A stretch of 64,000 nucleotides of DNA. Origin: Nitrosomonas sp. GTDB taxonomy: Bacteria; Pseudomonadota; Gammaproteobacteria; Burkholderiales; Nitrosomonadaceae. The notes under the pieces are model-generated. The model worked only from the letters and a program-made list of their open reading frames with translations. It did not search any database and had not been told where the DNA came from. The translations under genes were made by a program, and so were the position numbers. Where the stretch lies: the NCBI RefSeq assembly GCF_021731985.1, contig NZ_JAKFWH010000056.1, positions 62,001 through 126,000 of the forward strand, read 5' to 3'. How positions within the stretch are numbered: the stretch's first letter is position 1; the number at the start of each line of letters is the position of its first letter. Below are positions 8,961-18,506 of this stretch, in pieces.

Positions 8961-10049
8961 GTGACTATTTCTGAGCAACAAATACAATCTGTACTCAAGC
9001 AAGTGATTGATCCCACAACGGGCAAGGATTATATGACCTCGCAGACAGTACGCAATATTCAAATTGATCAAAGCAATGTATCCCTCGAAGTCGAGCTGGG
9101 TTACCCGGCGAACAGTGTCAGAGACACCATCCAAAAACAAATTGTTGATGCACTGAAATCCATACCGGGGATTGGAAATATCCAAATCTCGGTCAGCAGC
9201 AAAATTATTCCGCACAGCGTACAAAAGGGCGTCAAGCTGATCCCTGGCGTTAAAAATATCATTGCGGTGGCATCCGGCAAGGGCGGTGTCGGCAAATCGG
9301 CAACTGCGGTTAATCTGGCATTAGCATTGGCGACGGAAGGCGCATCCGTGGGAATACTGGATGCGGATATTTATGGTCCTTCACAACCGCAAATGCTGGG
9401 AATCACAAGCCACCCGGAATCGCTCGATGGAAAAACTATGGAACCGGTTCTGGCGCATGGTATCCAAGCGATGTCTATTGGACTGTTAATTGATGTTGAA
9501 ACTCCCATGGTTTGGCGCGGTCCGATGGTTACACAGGCATTGCAACAGTTACTCAATGATACCAATTGGAAAGATCTGGATTATTTGATTGTGGATTTAC
9601 CACCGGGCACCGGTGACATTCAACTCACGCTTGCACAGAAAATTCCCGTAACCGGTGCTGTCATTGTCACCACACCACAAGATATTGCTTTGCTTGATGC
9701 ACGCAAAGGATTAAAAATGTTCGAGAAAGTGGGAATTCCGATTTTCGGCATTGTGGAAAACATGAGCACACATACCTGTTCTCAATGTGGTCACACAGAA
9801 CCCATATTTGGAACCGGTGGCGGAGAAAAGATGTGTCAGGACTATAACGTAGAATTTTTGGGTGCGTTACCCCTTGATATCAAAATTCGCGAACATACGG
9901 ACATGGGCAAACCCACCGTAGTTGCTGAACCGGACGGAAAAATAGCCGATATCTATCGACTGATTGCACGGCGAGTCGCTGTTAAAGTGGCCGAATCCGC
10001 TGAAGACCACTCAGAATTATTCGCTAAGATCGTAATGGAAGATGACTAA
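8961..10049 (+). CDS. apbC: Mrp/ApbC family iron-sulfur cluster carrier ATPase
   Basis: A 362-residue P-loop ATPase that binds and hands over 4Fe-4S clusters to apoproteins (Mrp/NBP35 family). The N-terminal MIP18/DUF59-like domain covers about residues 1-85. The deviant Walker A GKGGVGKS is at 106-113, then DADIYGPSQP (134-143), DYLIVDLPPGTGD (207-219), and the cluster-binding CSQC at 273-276. The start is GTG at 8961, preceded by AAAAGGAG at a good distance. It is transcribed away from metG and followed 13 bp later by dcd, so the two are probably one operon. All key residues are present. Confidence 0.96.
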   Translation: MTISEQQIQSVLKQVIDPTTGKDYMTSQTVRNIQIDQSNVSLEVELGYPANSVRDTIQKQIVDALKSIPGIGNIQISVSSKIIPHSVQKGVKLIPGVKNIIAVASGKGGVGKSATAVNLALALATEGASVGILDADIYGPSQPQMLGITSHPESLDGKTMEPVLAHGIQAMSIGLLIDVETPMVWRGPMVTQALQQLLNDTNWKDLDYLIVDLPPGTGDIQLTLAQKIPVTGAVIVTTPQDIALLDARKGLKMFEKVGIPIFGIVENMSTHTCSQCGHTEPIFGTGGGEKMCQDYNVEFLGALPLDIKIREHTDMGKPTVVAEPDGKIADIYRLIARRVAVKVAESAEDHSELFAKIVMEDD

Positions 10050-10062
10050 AAAGGGCTAAGGA

Positions 10063-10629
10063 ATGACGATTAAATCAGATAAATGGATACGCCACATGGC
10101 TCAAACCTATGGCATGATCGAACCCTTCGAACCCGATCAGATCCGTCAGAAAAACGATCAGCGGATTGTTTCCTATGGCACTTCAAGCTATGGTTACGAT
10201 ATCCGTTGTTCGGATGAATTTAAGCTATTCACCAATATTAATTCCACCATCGTCGATCCGAAGAATTTTGACTCCAATTCATTTGTTGATGTCCAAAGCG
10301 ATGTGTGCATCATTCCACCCAATTCTTTCGCATTGGCCCGCACCGTTGAGTATTTCCGTATCCCGCGCAATGTGCTGACTATTTGTTTGGGCAAATCAAC
10401 CTATGCTCGTTGCGGCATTATCGTCAATGTCACCCCATTTGAACCGGAGTGGGAAGGGTATGTCACTTTGGAATTCTCCAACACAACCCCCCTGCCCGCT
10501 AAAATTTATGCCAACGAGGGCGTCGCACAAGTTATTTTCTTTGAATCAGATGAAGTCTGCGAAACTTCTTACAAGGATCGCGGTGGCAAATACCAAGGAC
10601 AGCATGGTGTTACATTGCCCAAAATATAA
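10063..10629 (+). CDS. dcd: dCTP deaminase
   Basis: A 188-residue trimeric enzyme of the dUTPase superfamily that deaminates dCTP to dUTP, the main route to dUMP for thymidylate synthesis in many proteobacteria. Recognisable segments are [12 protein letters not shown] (N-terminal), [40 protein letters not shown], and [19 protein letters not shown], which carries the catalytic glutamate. The C-terminus is [12 protein letters not shown]. The length equals the usual family length. It follows apbC by 13 bp with a GGAATG start context and precedes the TIGR03790 gene by about 40 bp. Its product feeds the reaction catalysed by ThyA, encoded about 4 kb further on. Confidence 0.97.
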   Translation: MTIKSDKWIRHMAQTYGMIEPFEPDQIRQKNDQRIVSYGTSSYGYDIRCSDEFKLFTNINSTIVDPKNFDSNSFVDVQSDVCIIPPNSFALARTVEYFRIPRNVLTICLGKSTYARCGIIVNVTPFEPEWEGYVTLEFSNTTPLPAKIYANEGVAQVIFFESDEVCETSYKDRGGKYQGQHGVTLPKI

Positions 10630-10666
10630 AGGGTGGAAGTCAACAACTGATGTGTGAGAATCTTTT

Positions 10667-11932
10667 ATGATGTCAGCACGAGAAGGTTTAAAACGAATCA
10701 GACAACTTTCCATTTTTTTAGCGCTTATTCTATTCTCTACAGCTTTTTCTGTGCAAGTACAAGCGCAAACACGAATCTCTTTACCTAAGACCGGATTCAC
10801 TCCGGAAGATATTGCAGTCATCATCAATGATGACGATCCTTTATCCCGGCAAATTGGTAATTACTACCAGCAAGCACGGCATATCCCTGAAGACAACATA
10901 ATACGCCTGCGTTTTTCATCTGAGCGCAGTGTGATGACGCCACAAGAATTCCAACAACTGAAGACAACGATCGATCGGCTTACCCCTGATCATGTGCAAG
11001 CTTACGCGATTGCCTGGACCAGCCCCTACCGGGTGGGCTGTATGTCGTTGACTTCCGCATTGGCATTCGGTTTCGATGAAAAATATTGCTCTACAGAATG
11101 TGCGCCAACAGCACCAAGCCCTTATTTCAATGCGCCAAGCCAGTACCCAGCCACTGATTATAAACTTCGGCCTGCCATGATGCTGGCGGGAACATCCTTT
11201 GAACAAGTTAAAGCGCTAATTGACCGGGGTATTGCTTCAGACCACAGCTTTCCAAAGGGCCAGGCCTATTTACTCAGCACTTCAGACAAAGCGCGGAATA
11301 ATCGCGCAATGAGTTATGCACAGACTGCAAAGGGCCTGGCTGGTATTTTTTCTCTTCAGATACTGGAAACCAATTTCATTTCTGATCAGAAAGATATTCT
11401 TTTTTACTTTACCGGAATAATCAGAGTGCCCATGCTGGAAACACTTAGTTTTCTGCCCGGCGCACTAGCAGATCATTTAACTTCGTTCGGCGGCATGCTG
11501 ACCGATTCTCCTCAAATGAGCAGCTTGCGTTGGCTGGAGGCTGGGGCCACCGCAAGCTATGGGACAGTTGTTGAGCCTTGCAGCTATCCACAGAAATTTC
11601 CTTCCCCTGCAGTTGCCATGTTTCATTATGCATCGGGGGCTACTGCTATCGAAGCCTATTGGAAAAGTGTAGCCTGGCCGGGGCAAGGTACATTCATCGG
11701 TGAACCATTGGCTAAACCATTTGCTCCGCTATTGCGGGAAATCAGCCCCGGACGCTATGAATTGACGATTTTCTCACCCCGCGCAGGACGGCTGAGGATT
11801 GAAAAATCACTTTCTGCCGCTGGGCCATTCAAACTTCATTCGAGGCAACAGTCAATCCGCCGAGGAAAAAATCTTATTCATTTCAGGTTTAATGAAAAGT
11901 CAGATGGTTATTTGAAGTTACAATGGTATTGA
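10667..11932 (+). CDS. TIGR03790 family exported protein
   Basis: A 421-residue protein with a cleavable signal peptide (hydrophobic residues about 16-30, AFSVQVQAQ cut region). The body matches the TIGR03790 family by its opening (EDIAVIINDDDPLSRQIGNYYQQARHIPEDNIIRL) and by the MSYAQTAKG and GILTDSPQMSSLRWLEAGATASYGTVVEPC-type blocks; the latter is written here as GGMLTDSPQMSSLRWLEAG followed by ATASYGTVVEPC. The family is found in some bacteria and its function is unknown. A C-terminal beta-rich part (about 350-421) may be an Ig-like or carbohydrate-binding fold, as inference. It starts 37 bp after dcd, so it may be cotranscribed, though the functions look unrelated. The start is one of two adjacent ATGs. 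Confidence 0.8.
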   Translation: MMSAREGLKRIRQLSIFLALILFSTAFSVQVQAQTRISLPKTGFTPEDIAVIINDDDPLSRQIGNYYQQARHIPEDNIIRLRFSSERSVMTPQEFQQLKTTIDRLTPDHVQAYAIAWTSPYRVGCMSLTSALAFGFDEKYCSTECAPTAPSPYFNAPSQYPATDYKLRPAMMLAGTSFEQVKALIDRGIASDHSFPKGQAYLLSTSDKARNNRAMSYAQTAKGLAGIFSLQILETNFISDQKDILFYFTGIIRVPMLETLSFLPGALADHLTSFGGMLTDSPQMSSLRWLEAGATASYGTVVEPCSYPQKFPSPAVAMFHYASGATAIEAYWKSVAWPGQGTFIGEPLAKPFAPLLREISPGRYELTIFSPRAGRLRIEKSLSAAGPFKLHSRQQSIRRGKNLIHFRFNEKSDGYLKLQWY

Positions 11933-12137
11933 TCAATCGTCAGGGAATGCCCTAATCTGAAAAATAAAAAATCCCCTATATCATAGTGTTGAAAACAATC
12001 TTCAATTAATAAAAGAACTGCCTAAACTTTTTTGAAAAATATCCGTCCAATCCCACATAAAAATAAATTGCATAATCCATTGTTTTAGAATAATTAATTT
12101 GCACTATATAAAAATTTATTCTCCTATAAAAAAATAC

Positions 12138-12165
12138 TTGATTTGCCTGAAATGCGGACTATAAT
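12138..12165 (+). promoter_or_regulatory. Sigma70-type promoter for the small ORF/decarboxylase unit
   Basis: A -35 box TTGATT (12138-12143) and a perfect -10 box TATAAT (12160-12165) are 16 bp apart. Transcription would start near 12172, leaving a leader of about 40 nt before the small reading frame at 12211. It is the best-matching promoter I saw in the window. Confidence 0.65.
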
Positions 12166-12210
12166 GCGTGCAAATTCAAAACAAGCTAACTTACCGATAA
12201 GGAGGTCATC

Positions 12211-12276
12211 ATGAAAAGTATCAAGAACTTTTTTGCTGCAGTTGATTTAGTCAATGTTCATATTCCTGTGACGTAG
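12211..12276 (+). CDS. 21-codon upstream reading frame (possible leader peptide)
   Basis: An ATG at 12211 follows an exact AAGGAGGT Shine-Dalgarno sequence with near-ideal spacing. The frame encodes 21 residues (starting MKSIKNFFAAVDLV, ending HIPVT) and stops at 12274-12276. The decarboxylase starts 22 bp later behind its own weaker AAAGGAAG. The strength of this ribosome site and its place between a strong promoter and a PLP decarboxylase suggest a translated leader that could couple to or regulate the decarboxylase, as SpeFL does for speF in enterobacteria. The sequence has no similarity to SpeFL that I can see, and I do not recognise the peptide. There is no terminator-like hairpin between the two frames, so classical attenuation is unlikely. 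Confidence 0.5.
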   Translation: MKSIKNFFAAVDLVNVHIPVT

Positions 12277-12298
12277 CCATTTTTAAAGGAAGACACCC

Positions 12299-13474
12299 AT
12301 GCATATATTTCCCTCTACACTTCAGAAATCCGATCAATCTGAAGTCCTGTTTGACACCCATCCTGAAAATAGTCTGAATTTTAAGCACGTTCAGAATGAA
12401 CTGAAAAAAGACTATCAACGCCCTTTTTTACTGATTGACCGCAACATTGTCCGGCAAAAAACCCGGCGCTTTAAAGCTGCCATGCCACGAGTCCATCCGC
12501 ATTATGCAGTTAAAGCCAATCCCGATGAGCGCGTACTGAAAACACTCATTGAAGAAGGTGCTGGCTTTGAAATTGCCTCTATTGCCGAGCTTGATTTGTT
12601 GATGAATCTGGGTGTATCTGCTGCTGAAATATTCTACAGCAATCCAATGAAATCACGCGCCTATCTGGAATACGCCGCGAAGAAAGGCGTTGAATGGTAT
12701 GTGCTAGACAGCATTGAAGAATTGCGCAAAATTGTCAGTGTCAAACCCGATGCCAAGACGTATTTACGCATTGACACGCCGAATATCGGCAGTGATTGGC
12801 CATTAGCGGGAAAATTCGGAACGCATCTTGCCGACATTAATGAAATCATTCAAGAAGCGGTAAAGCTAAATGCAGATCTAGCTGGCGTTACATTTCATGT
12901 AGGTTCACAGTGCCGTAACCCGCAGAATTGGCGGGTCGGTATTGAACGTGCCAAAAAAGTTTTTGCTGATATGAAACATGCAGGCTTAAATCCTCGACTG
13001 CTTAATATTGGTGGCGGTTATCCGGTTCGTCATATTAAACCCATTCCTTCGATTGAAATCATTGCTGAAGTCATCAACGATGCCATTGCTGATTTGCCGG
13101 ACAATATCCATGTCATGGCAGAACCTGGCCGTTATTTGGTATCCGATTCAGCCTATTTTGTTTGTCGAGTGGTAGGTACAGCAACCCGTAATGGGAAACG
13201 ATGGATGTATTGGGATGCAGGCATGTTTGGCGGCGTCATAGAAATTACTGAAGGTTTACGCTATGAAATCCTGACTGATCGAAAAGGTAACGATATTCCC
13301 TGGTCTGTTGCCGGCCCAACTTGTGATTCAGTCGATATTCTAATGCATGACCTCATGCTGCCAAGCGATATACAGGAAGGTGATTTCATTTATATTCCTA
13401 ACGCAGGCGCTTATACGACTGCCTACGCCAGTAATTTTAATGGGTTTCCTTTACCCGATGTGAAAGTGATATAA
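12299..13474 (+). CDS. Ornithine/lysine-type PLP decarboxylase (alanine-racemase fold)
   Basis: A 391-residue fold-type III PLP decarboxylase of the eukaryotic-like ODC group. It would convert ornithine (or lysine) to putrescine (or cadaverine) in the cytosol. The PLP lysine is K72 in HYAVKANPD. Other active-site blocks are VTFHVGSQC, LNIGGGYPV (glycine loop for the phosphate), VMAEPGRYLV, and GPTCDSVDIL near the C-terminus, whose cysteine comes from the partner subunit in the dimer. GPTCDS favours ODC/lysine-ornithine decarboxylase over diaminopimelate decarboxylase, which has GPVCES-like sequence. The residue that sets specificity cannot be judged here. The gene is preceded by a promoter and a small reading frame and followed by a strong hairpin, so it looks like an independent unit. 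Confidence 0.88.
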   Translation: MHIFPSTLQKSDQSEVLFDTHPENSLNFKHVQNELKKDYQRPFLLIDRNIVRQKTRRFKAAMPRVHPHYAVKANPDERVLKTLIEEGAGFEIASIAELDLLMNLGVSAAEIFYSNPMKSRAYLEYAAKKGVEWYVLDSIEELRKIVSVKPDAKTYLRIDTPNIGSDWPLAGKFGTHLADINEIIQEAVKLNADLAGVTFHVGSQCRNPQNWRVGIERAKKVFADMKHAGLNPRLLNIGGGYPVRHIKPIPSIEIIAEVINDAIADLPDNIHVMAEPGRYLVSDSAYFVCRVVGTATRNGKRWMYWDAGMFGGVIEITEGLRYEILTDRKGNDIPWSVAGPTCDSVDILMHDLMLPSDIQEGDFIYIPNAGAYTTAYASNFNGFPLPDVKVI

Positions 13475-13514
13475 GTATTCGCTATTAATAGCTGATCAAT
13501 CGGCAGTCCTAAAT

Positions 13515-13556
13515 AAAAAATGGTGAAGTAGCTTCAGCGCACTTCACCATTTCTTC
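13515..13556. terminator. Bidirectional rho-independent terminator
   Basis: A perfect 12-bp stem, AAATGGTGAAGT (13518-13529) with ACTTCACCATTT (13541-13552), closes an 11-nt loop and is flanked by A-rich sequence on the left and T-rich sequence on the right. It lies between the convergent decarboxylase (plus) and folA (minus) genes and can serve both. Confidence 0.85.
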
Positions 13557-13589
13557 ATTTACTAGTAGAGAAAATCATCAAAATAACAG

Positions 13590-14108
13590 TTATAGCGCAC
13601 TTACCTTACGGTCAAGGACGACAAAATGGTATTCCAAATTAGCATCGTTTTCCGAAATATGTTTATCCCGCTGGGTTTCCTCCCACTCGTTAGGATCAAC
13701 TTCAGGAAAGCAAACATCTCCCTCAAAATCTCTTTGAATCTCCGTAATATATATGCGCTGGCAAATCTTAAGAGTCTGCCGGTAAAGCTCTTCGCCCCCA
13801 ATGATAAAATTCTCACCATTGATCGGTCTGGTTTTTTCGCACATTAGAAGCGCATCGTCAATCGAGCTTACCACAGTCGCCCCAGGTACTTCATATCCTG
13901 CCTGACGCGTGATAATAATATTAATCCTACCGGGCAGAGGTTTACCAATAGACTCATATGTTTTACGTCCCATCACAATGGTTTGTCCCATCGTCAGGAA
14001 TTTGAAATGCTTCAAGTCGGCTGGTAAATGCCAAGGTAATTTATTATTCCGGCCGATCACGCGATTTCTTGCCATGGCTACTAATAGGGATAAACGCAAA
14101 GATGTCAT
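13590..14108 (-). CDS. folA: Dihydrofolate reductase
   Basis: A 172-residue enzyme that reduces dihydrofolate to tetrahydrofolate with NADPH. The N-terminal [34 protein letters not shown] holds the substrate site, with the acidic residue in [25 protein letters not shown] gives the cofactor loop, and [13 protein letters not shown] the second glycine motif. The length is typical of chromosomal bacterial DHFR. Its start overlaps the end of thyA by 4 bp on the same strand, the classic thyA-folA coupling: ThyA makes dihydrofolate and FolA recycles it. The downstream end faces the decarboxylase terminator. Confidence 0.97.
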   Translation of the reverse strand: MTSLRLSLLVAMARNRVIGRNNKLPWHLPADLKHFKFLTMGQTIVMGRKTYESIGKPLPGRINIIITRQAGYEVPGATVVSSIDDALLMCEKTRPINGENFIIGGEELYRQTLKICQRIYITEIQRDFEGDVCFPEVDPNEWEETQRDKHISENDANLEYHFVVLDRKVSAL

Positions 14109-14899
14109 ACGGCTACTGGTGCCTTAATAGCCGGATAAGGATCATAATTTTCCAGAGTAAAATCTTCATAGCTAAAATCCAGTATCTCTTTGATGTCTCG
14201 ATTTAATTGCATGAACGGCAATGATCTCGGCTCACGCTTTAACTGCTCATGTGCTTGATCAAGATGATTCAGATACAGATGTGCATCACCTAAGGTATGC
14301 ACAAAATCCCCTGCCTCAAGATTGCAGACTTGCGCGATCATTAAAGTAAGCAATGCGTACGATGCGATATTAAAAGGCACGCCGAGAAAAATGTCAGCAC
14401 TGCGTTGATAAAGCTGGCACGATAATCGATTGTCCGCCACATAAAACTGAAAAAATGCATGGCACGGCGGTAATCGCATTTTATGCAGATCCCCTACATT
14501 CCATGAAGAAACAAGCATACGCCGTGAATCAGGTGTATTCTTTATCTGCTCAATGACTTGCATAAGCTGATCGATATGCTGACCATCCGCTGCTGTCCAG
14601 GATCGCCATTGATGACCATAGATTGGCCCAAGATCACCACTCGCATCAGCCCATTCATCCCATATGGATACACCTTTCTCGTGAAGATAGCCGATGTTTG
14701 TATTGCCTTGCAAGAACCACAATAACTCGTGAATAATAGATTTCAAATGGCACTTCTTGGTCGTCACTAATGGAAAACCATCTGCTAAGTTAAAACGCAT
14801 TTGATAGCCAAAAACCGAGAGTGTACCGGTACCCGTTCGATCGGATTTCTGATGTCCGTGATTCATAACATGCTGCATTAACTCAAGATATTGGCGCAT
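14105..14899 (-). CDS. thyA: Thymidylate synthase
   Basis: A 264-residue enzyme that methylates dUMP to dTMP using 5,10-methylenetetrahydrofolate. The catalytic cysteine is C146 in [12 protein letters not shown]. The dUMP-binding region [20 protein letters not shown] and the N-terminal DRTGTGT loop with the phosphate arginine are present. The length matches the E. coli enzyme. It is the first gene of the pair with folA (4-bp overlap). The region upstream, up to the aminopeptidase start, is a divergent promoter zone of about 170 bp. Confidence 0.98.
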   Translation of the reverse strand: MRQYLELMQHVMNHGHQKSDRTGTGTLSVFGYQMRFNLADGFPLVTTKKCHLKSIIHELLWFLQGNTNIGYLHEKGVSIWDEWADASGDLGPIYGHQWRSWTAADGQHIDQLMQVIEQIKNTPDSRRMLVSSWNVGDLHKMRLPPCHAFFQFYVADNRLSCQLYQRSADIFLGVPFNIASYALLTLMIAQVCNLEAGDFVHTLGDAHLYLNHLDQAHEQLKREPRSLPFMQLNRDIKEILDFSYEDFTLENYDPYPAIKAPVAV

Positions 14900-15068
14900 C
14901 CTTAGTTGAAACTCCTCATTAGAATCAGAATAAAGTCCATCCGCTGCAGGCTATCTCAGCCATAAGGGACATAAGCCGTATATAATAACAAGATTATCAA
15001 TAATCAACTTAATGCAATGACGTCCGGTATTGTCATTCAAAAAATAATATCCAACAGGAAAGCTTTCA

Positions 15069-16526
15069 ATGCTGGCATCACTTTTCCAAAATATATCACC
15101 TATCGATCAATCTATTAAAGCATCACATATTCTCGTAATACTCCCCAAATTAGAAGAAATCCCCAAGAAGTTCGACATCACTGGTGAAGAGCCGCTGAGA
15201 AAGCTGCTGTTGCGACGTGAAATGCAATTGACTGATCTGAGTGATACACCAGTGAGTGCAAATCTTGAGAAGGGTGAGCTATGCGCTTGGGTCATGCTCG
15301 ATACAAGCAAGACCGTCTTCGATCAACAAACTTGCATGCGGAAAGCACTTAAATTGCTTCTGTCAGAAAATCCTTCCGAAATACATATCAATGTCTATGG
15401 CACGACTCAACAACGAAGAGATTTTTCTGAATTAGCGGTCTATGCCACCTGGGTCAATGGCGCCGCCCTTCCGGTACGTAAAAACAAACCAGTTCGAAAA
15501 CCGCTGGATAAAATTTATTTATATGGTTATAAAGATAATGATAGCTTTACCCTGCAACGCGCACTAGCTGAGGGAAATTTATTAGCGCGCGGCTTAACCG
15601 CATTGCCAGCAAACGAACTAACACCCAAAACCTATCGCCAGCAAATTAAGAAACTGGCTGAGAATGAGGGCTGGAAATATCAGGAGTATGATTTAAACAA
15701 ACTAAAGGAAATCGGCGCAGGCGCTTTTGTCGCTGTTGCACAAGGCAGTGATTCCGAAGATGCTGTCATTGTTCATTTGCAACATCACTGTACCCAACAT
15801 ACACAGAATAAAAATGTCGCCATTGTCGGCAAAGGCATCTGTTTTGATACCGGTGGTCATAATTTAAAACCAGCCCGGCATATGCAGGGCATGCACGAGG
15901 ACATGAATGGTTCCGCTGTCGCACTGGGTATTCTGCTTGCTGCCACGCGGGCTGAAATCCCAGTCAGAATTGACTGTTGGCTAGCGATAGCAGAGAATCA
16001 TATCAGTCCACGCGCTTATAAACAGAATGACATCATTTCAGCGCTGAATGGATTGTCAATTGAAATAGTCCACACCGATGCTGAAGGACGTATGGTACTA
16101 GCCGATACCTTAACATTGGCAGACAAACTGAAGCCAGATCTGATCATCGATTTCGCTACCCTAACCGGCAGTATGAAAACCGCTCTGGGATCACGTTATA
16201 GTGGTATTTTTAGTAACCGCGATGATTTGTCCCAAAAAGCTGTTTCTGCAGGCAAAAGAAGCGGCGAACGTGTTTGTGTTTTCCCAATGGACGCGGATTA
16301 TGAAGAAAATCTTGAAAGCAATGTCGCAGATATCAAACAATGTGAGCTAGGCGGAGAATTCGATCATATTCTCGCCGCGTGTTTTCTGCGACGATTTGTT
16401 AACGATACGCCCTGGCTACACATGGATTTATCTGCCAGCAGTCATAAAGATGGGTTGGGCGCTGTGGACAGTGAGATCACCGGATTCGGTGTCAGTTGGG
16501 CTATTGAATTTCTGAAAACTATTTAA
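15069..16526 (+). CDS. M17 leucyl aminopeptidase family protein
   Basis: A 485-residue cytosolic, two-metal peptidase that removes N-terminal residues from peptides. The C-terminal catalytic domain has VGKGICFDTGG (253-263), the DM following MHE (278-279) and HTDAEGRMVLAD (335-346). These supply the lysine, aspartates and glutamate that hold the metals and the arginine of the bicarbonate site. The first residue of the last motif is His where canonical PepA has Asn, and the loop after DTGG reads HNLKP where PepA reads ISLKP. This places it in the PepB/LAP-like branch common in betaproteobacteria rather than as an obvious pepA. The N-terminal domain (1-150) is diverged. It is transcribed away from thyA and converges with the transglycosylase gene. 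Confidence 0.9.
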   Translation: MLASLFQNISPIDQSIKASHILVILPKLEEIPKKFDITGEEPLRKLLLRREMQLTDLSDTPVSANLEKGELCAWVMLDTSKTVFDQQTCMRKALKLLLSENPSEIHINVYGTTQQRRDFSELAVYATWVNGAALPVRKNKPVRKPLDKIYLYGYKDNDSFTLQRALAEGNLLARGLTALPANELTPKTYRQQIKKLAENEGWKYQEYDLNKLKEIGAGAFVAVAQGSDSEDAVIVHLQHHCTQHTQNKNVAIVGKGICFDTGGHNLKPARHMQGMHEDMNGSAVALGILLAATRAEIPVRIDCWLAIAENHISPRAYKQNDIISALNGLSIEIVHTDAEGRMVLADTLTLADKLKPDLIIDFATLTGSMKTALGSRYSGIFSNRDDLSQKAVSAGKRSGERVCVFPMDADYEENLESNVADIKQCELGGEFDHILAACFLRRFVNDTPWLHMDLSASSHKDGLGAVDSEITGFGVSWAIEFLKTI

Positions 16527-16548
16527 ACAGGTAAAGTGCTTATTGCAA

Positions 16549-17838
16549 CTAACTTTTCACGAGCACCAGTTTCTGGCCAATGGATAGATTGTCATCACTA
16601 TCATTCCATGATTTAATCTGATCAACGGTTGTACCATAACGCTTTGCAATCTCATACAAAGTATCGCCTTTTTTTACGACATAAACATTCGACTGATAAT
16701 TTTGTAACTGTTCCTTCTTTCGTGCAATATTACCGGCCTGATTCTCAGTCGCATCATGCGGAACCAGTATTTTCTGTCCAAGCGTGACATTTTTATGTCT
16801 GGCAATACCGTTAATTGTCTTTAATTGCTTTACGGTAGTGCAATGCCGGGCTGCAATTTCATTTATATTCTCCCCTTTCTTGACGCGATAGATCTGCCAG
16901 GACACTTGCGGATCTTGATAAGTTTCCAGATTTCTTAAGAAGATCTCTTTATTGGTTTTCGGTAATAGTAAAGTACGGGGTGCATCAGACACTTTGATGA
17001 CATAGCGATTATAGGCCGGATTTAAGGCATTAAATTCAACCTCTGAAATGTTTGCTAGGCGAGTAACTAATGAGATGTCGATAGGTTCATGTATTTTAAT
17101 TTGGTCAAAATACGGACGATTCGCTATGGGTCGAATTTTCACACCATATTTTTTAGAATTAATAATGATATCTTTAACCGCCAACAACTTATATACGTAG
17201 TGCTTCGCATCAATAGGCAGATTCAAATCATAAAAGTTGCCTGGTCTACCTTTATGAATATTCCTAGATAATGCTTTACTTACAGCACCTTCACCTAAAT
17301 TGTATGCCGCAATGGCCAACTTCCAATTATCAAACTTCTGATAAAGATATTGAAGATAATCAAGAGCAGCCTGAGTTGATGCAATAATGTCACGGCGATC
17401 ATCATGCCATACGTTTTGTACTAACCCTAAGACTCGTCCTGTTTCTGGTTGAAATTGCCACAAACCGGCAGTCTGGCTATTAGATTTAATCAGAGGATTG
17501 TAAGTACTTTCAATGACCGGAATCAACGCAATCTCCATCGGCATGCCCCGGCGTTCTACTTCCTCCACAATATAAAAAAGATACCGTTCGCTATTCGCAA
17601 TAATACGATTAAACAATTCCGGATTCTGCGAATAGGAGGTACCTATTCTGTGAATTATTTTATTATCGGGTGGCAGTGCTAGTGCAAAACCGTTCTGTAA
17701 GCGACTCCACAAATTTGTATGATACTGAATCTTGTTTTGTACTAATTTCTCCGCAAATGCATCCAGCGATATAAGTGTACAAGTCCAGAAAAGTAGTAAT
17801 ATCAGTAAAACAAAAAGGCTATTTCTTTTTAAAATCAT
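16549..17838 (-). CDS. mltD: MltD-like lytic transglycosylase with two LysM domains
   Basis: A 429-residue exported murein hydrolase. An N-terminal hydrophobic segment (about 8-28) directs export. The SLT domain follows, with catalytic E110 in ALIPVIESTYNP, then QTAGLWQFQPETGR and IAAYNLGEGAV. Two C-terminal LysM repeats are clear: YRVKKGENINEIAARHCT (about 318-360) and YVVKKGDTLYEIAKRYGT (about 383-427); they bind peptidoglycan. The layout matches membrane-bound lytic transglycosylase D, which cleaves the MurNAc-GlcNAc bond to give 1,6-anhydro ends. I see no lipobox, so it may be membrane anchored or periplasmic rather than a lipoprotein. It converges with the aminopeptidase gene, 22 bp apart. 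Confidence 0.92.
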   Translation of the reverse strand: MILKRNSLFVLLILLLFWTCTLISLDAFAEKLVQNKIQYHTNLWSRLQNGFALALPPDNKIIHRIGTSYSQNPELFNRIIANSERYLFYIVEEVERRGMPMEIALIPVIESTYNPLIKSNSQTAGLWQFQPETGRVLGLVQNVWHDDRRDIIASTQAALDYLQYLYQKFDNWKLAIAAYNLGEGAVSKALSRNIHKGRPGNFYDLNLPIDAKHYVYKLLAVKDIIINSKKYGVKIRPIANRPYFDQIKIHEPIDISLVTRLANISEVEFNALNPAYNRYVIKVSDAPRTLLLPKTNKEIFLRNLETYQDPQVSWQIYRVKKGENINEIAARHCTTVKQLKTINGIARHKNVTLGQKILVPHDATENQAGNIARKKEQLQNYQSNVYVVKKGDTLYEIAKRYGTTVDQIKSWNDSDDNLSIGQKLVLVKS

Positions 17839-17992
17839 TTATATATACTATTTTTATATCCATACCGTCTGATAGGATATATAAATTTTTGATCTTTGCA
17901 AACTATTTTTTACATAAAAAAATATCTACAATCATGAAATTATGATTATAATTATAATGTTATATTATTTATTTTAAGCAAGACATTAAGAA

Positions 17993-18412
17993 TCATTCTC
18001 GAATATTAGATTGGCCATTAAATTCTTGAAGTAAAACTGTTGGTTTTGGCTGCCACCCTTTTTTTCGATAATCAACTGTAACGTTGGTAAAAATTCCGCC
18101 ACGCACGTAAAAACGCGCGATTAATCGAATATATCTTGGCTTTAAAGCTGCAACGAGATCATCGAGAATTTTATTAGTAACTGCTTCATGAAATACCCCC
18201 TCGTCCCGATATGACCAGATATAAAGTTTGAGGCTTTTCAGCTCAACACATTTTTTATCTGGAATATAGTCCAGAATTAAGGTGGCAAAATCAGGTTGCC
18301 CCGTTTTGGGGCACAAACAAGTAAATTCAGGAATTTCCATATGGATATGATAATCCCGGTCTATAAATGGATTCGGAAATGTCTCAAGCTTCTTCTTAGG
18401 TTTACTGGTCAT
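17993..18412 (-). CDS. queF: 7-cyano-7-deazaguanine reductase (NADPH-dependent)
   Basis: A 139-residue single-domain (unimodular) QueF that reduces preQ0 to preQ1 in queuosine biosynthesis. The thioimide-forming cysteine is C34 in the [14 protein letters not shown] block, with the proton-donating aspartate at 41. [23 protein letters not shown] contains the glutamate and histidine of the substrate site (about 57 and 75). The length matches the short B. subtilis-type enzyme. No other queuosine genes lie nearby. The start is an ATG at 18412, within a divergent region of about 95 bp before smc. Confidence 0.96.
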   Translation of the reverse strand: MTSKPKKKLETFPNPFIDRDYHIHMEIPEFTCLCPKTGQPDFATLILDYIPDKKCVELKSLKLYIWSYRDEGVFHEAVTNKILDDLVAALKPRYIRLIARFYVRGGIFTNVTVDYRKKGWQPKPTVLLQEFNGQSNIRE

Positions 18413-18506
18413 TCTTCATGCTCATGTTTAAATTAATTCAGTTACAATAAATAGTTTGCGCTATGCGCTTCTTCTATTATAACTGCCTTATCCCGTAAAC
18501 GAAAAA

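Noticed and set aside
12276-12298. Transcription attenuator between the leader frame and the decarboxylase
   Set aside because: Only 22 bp with no hairpin or T-run, so no terminator structure is possible there.
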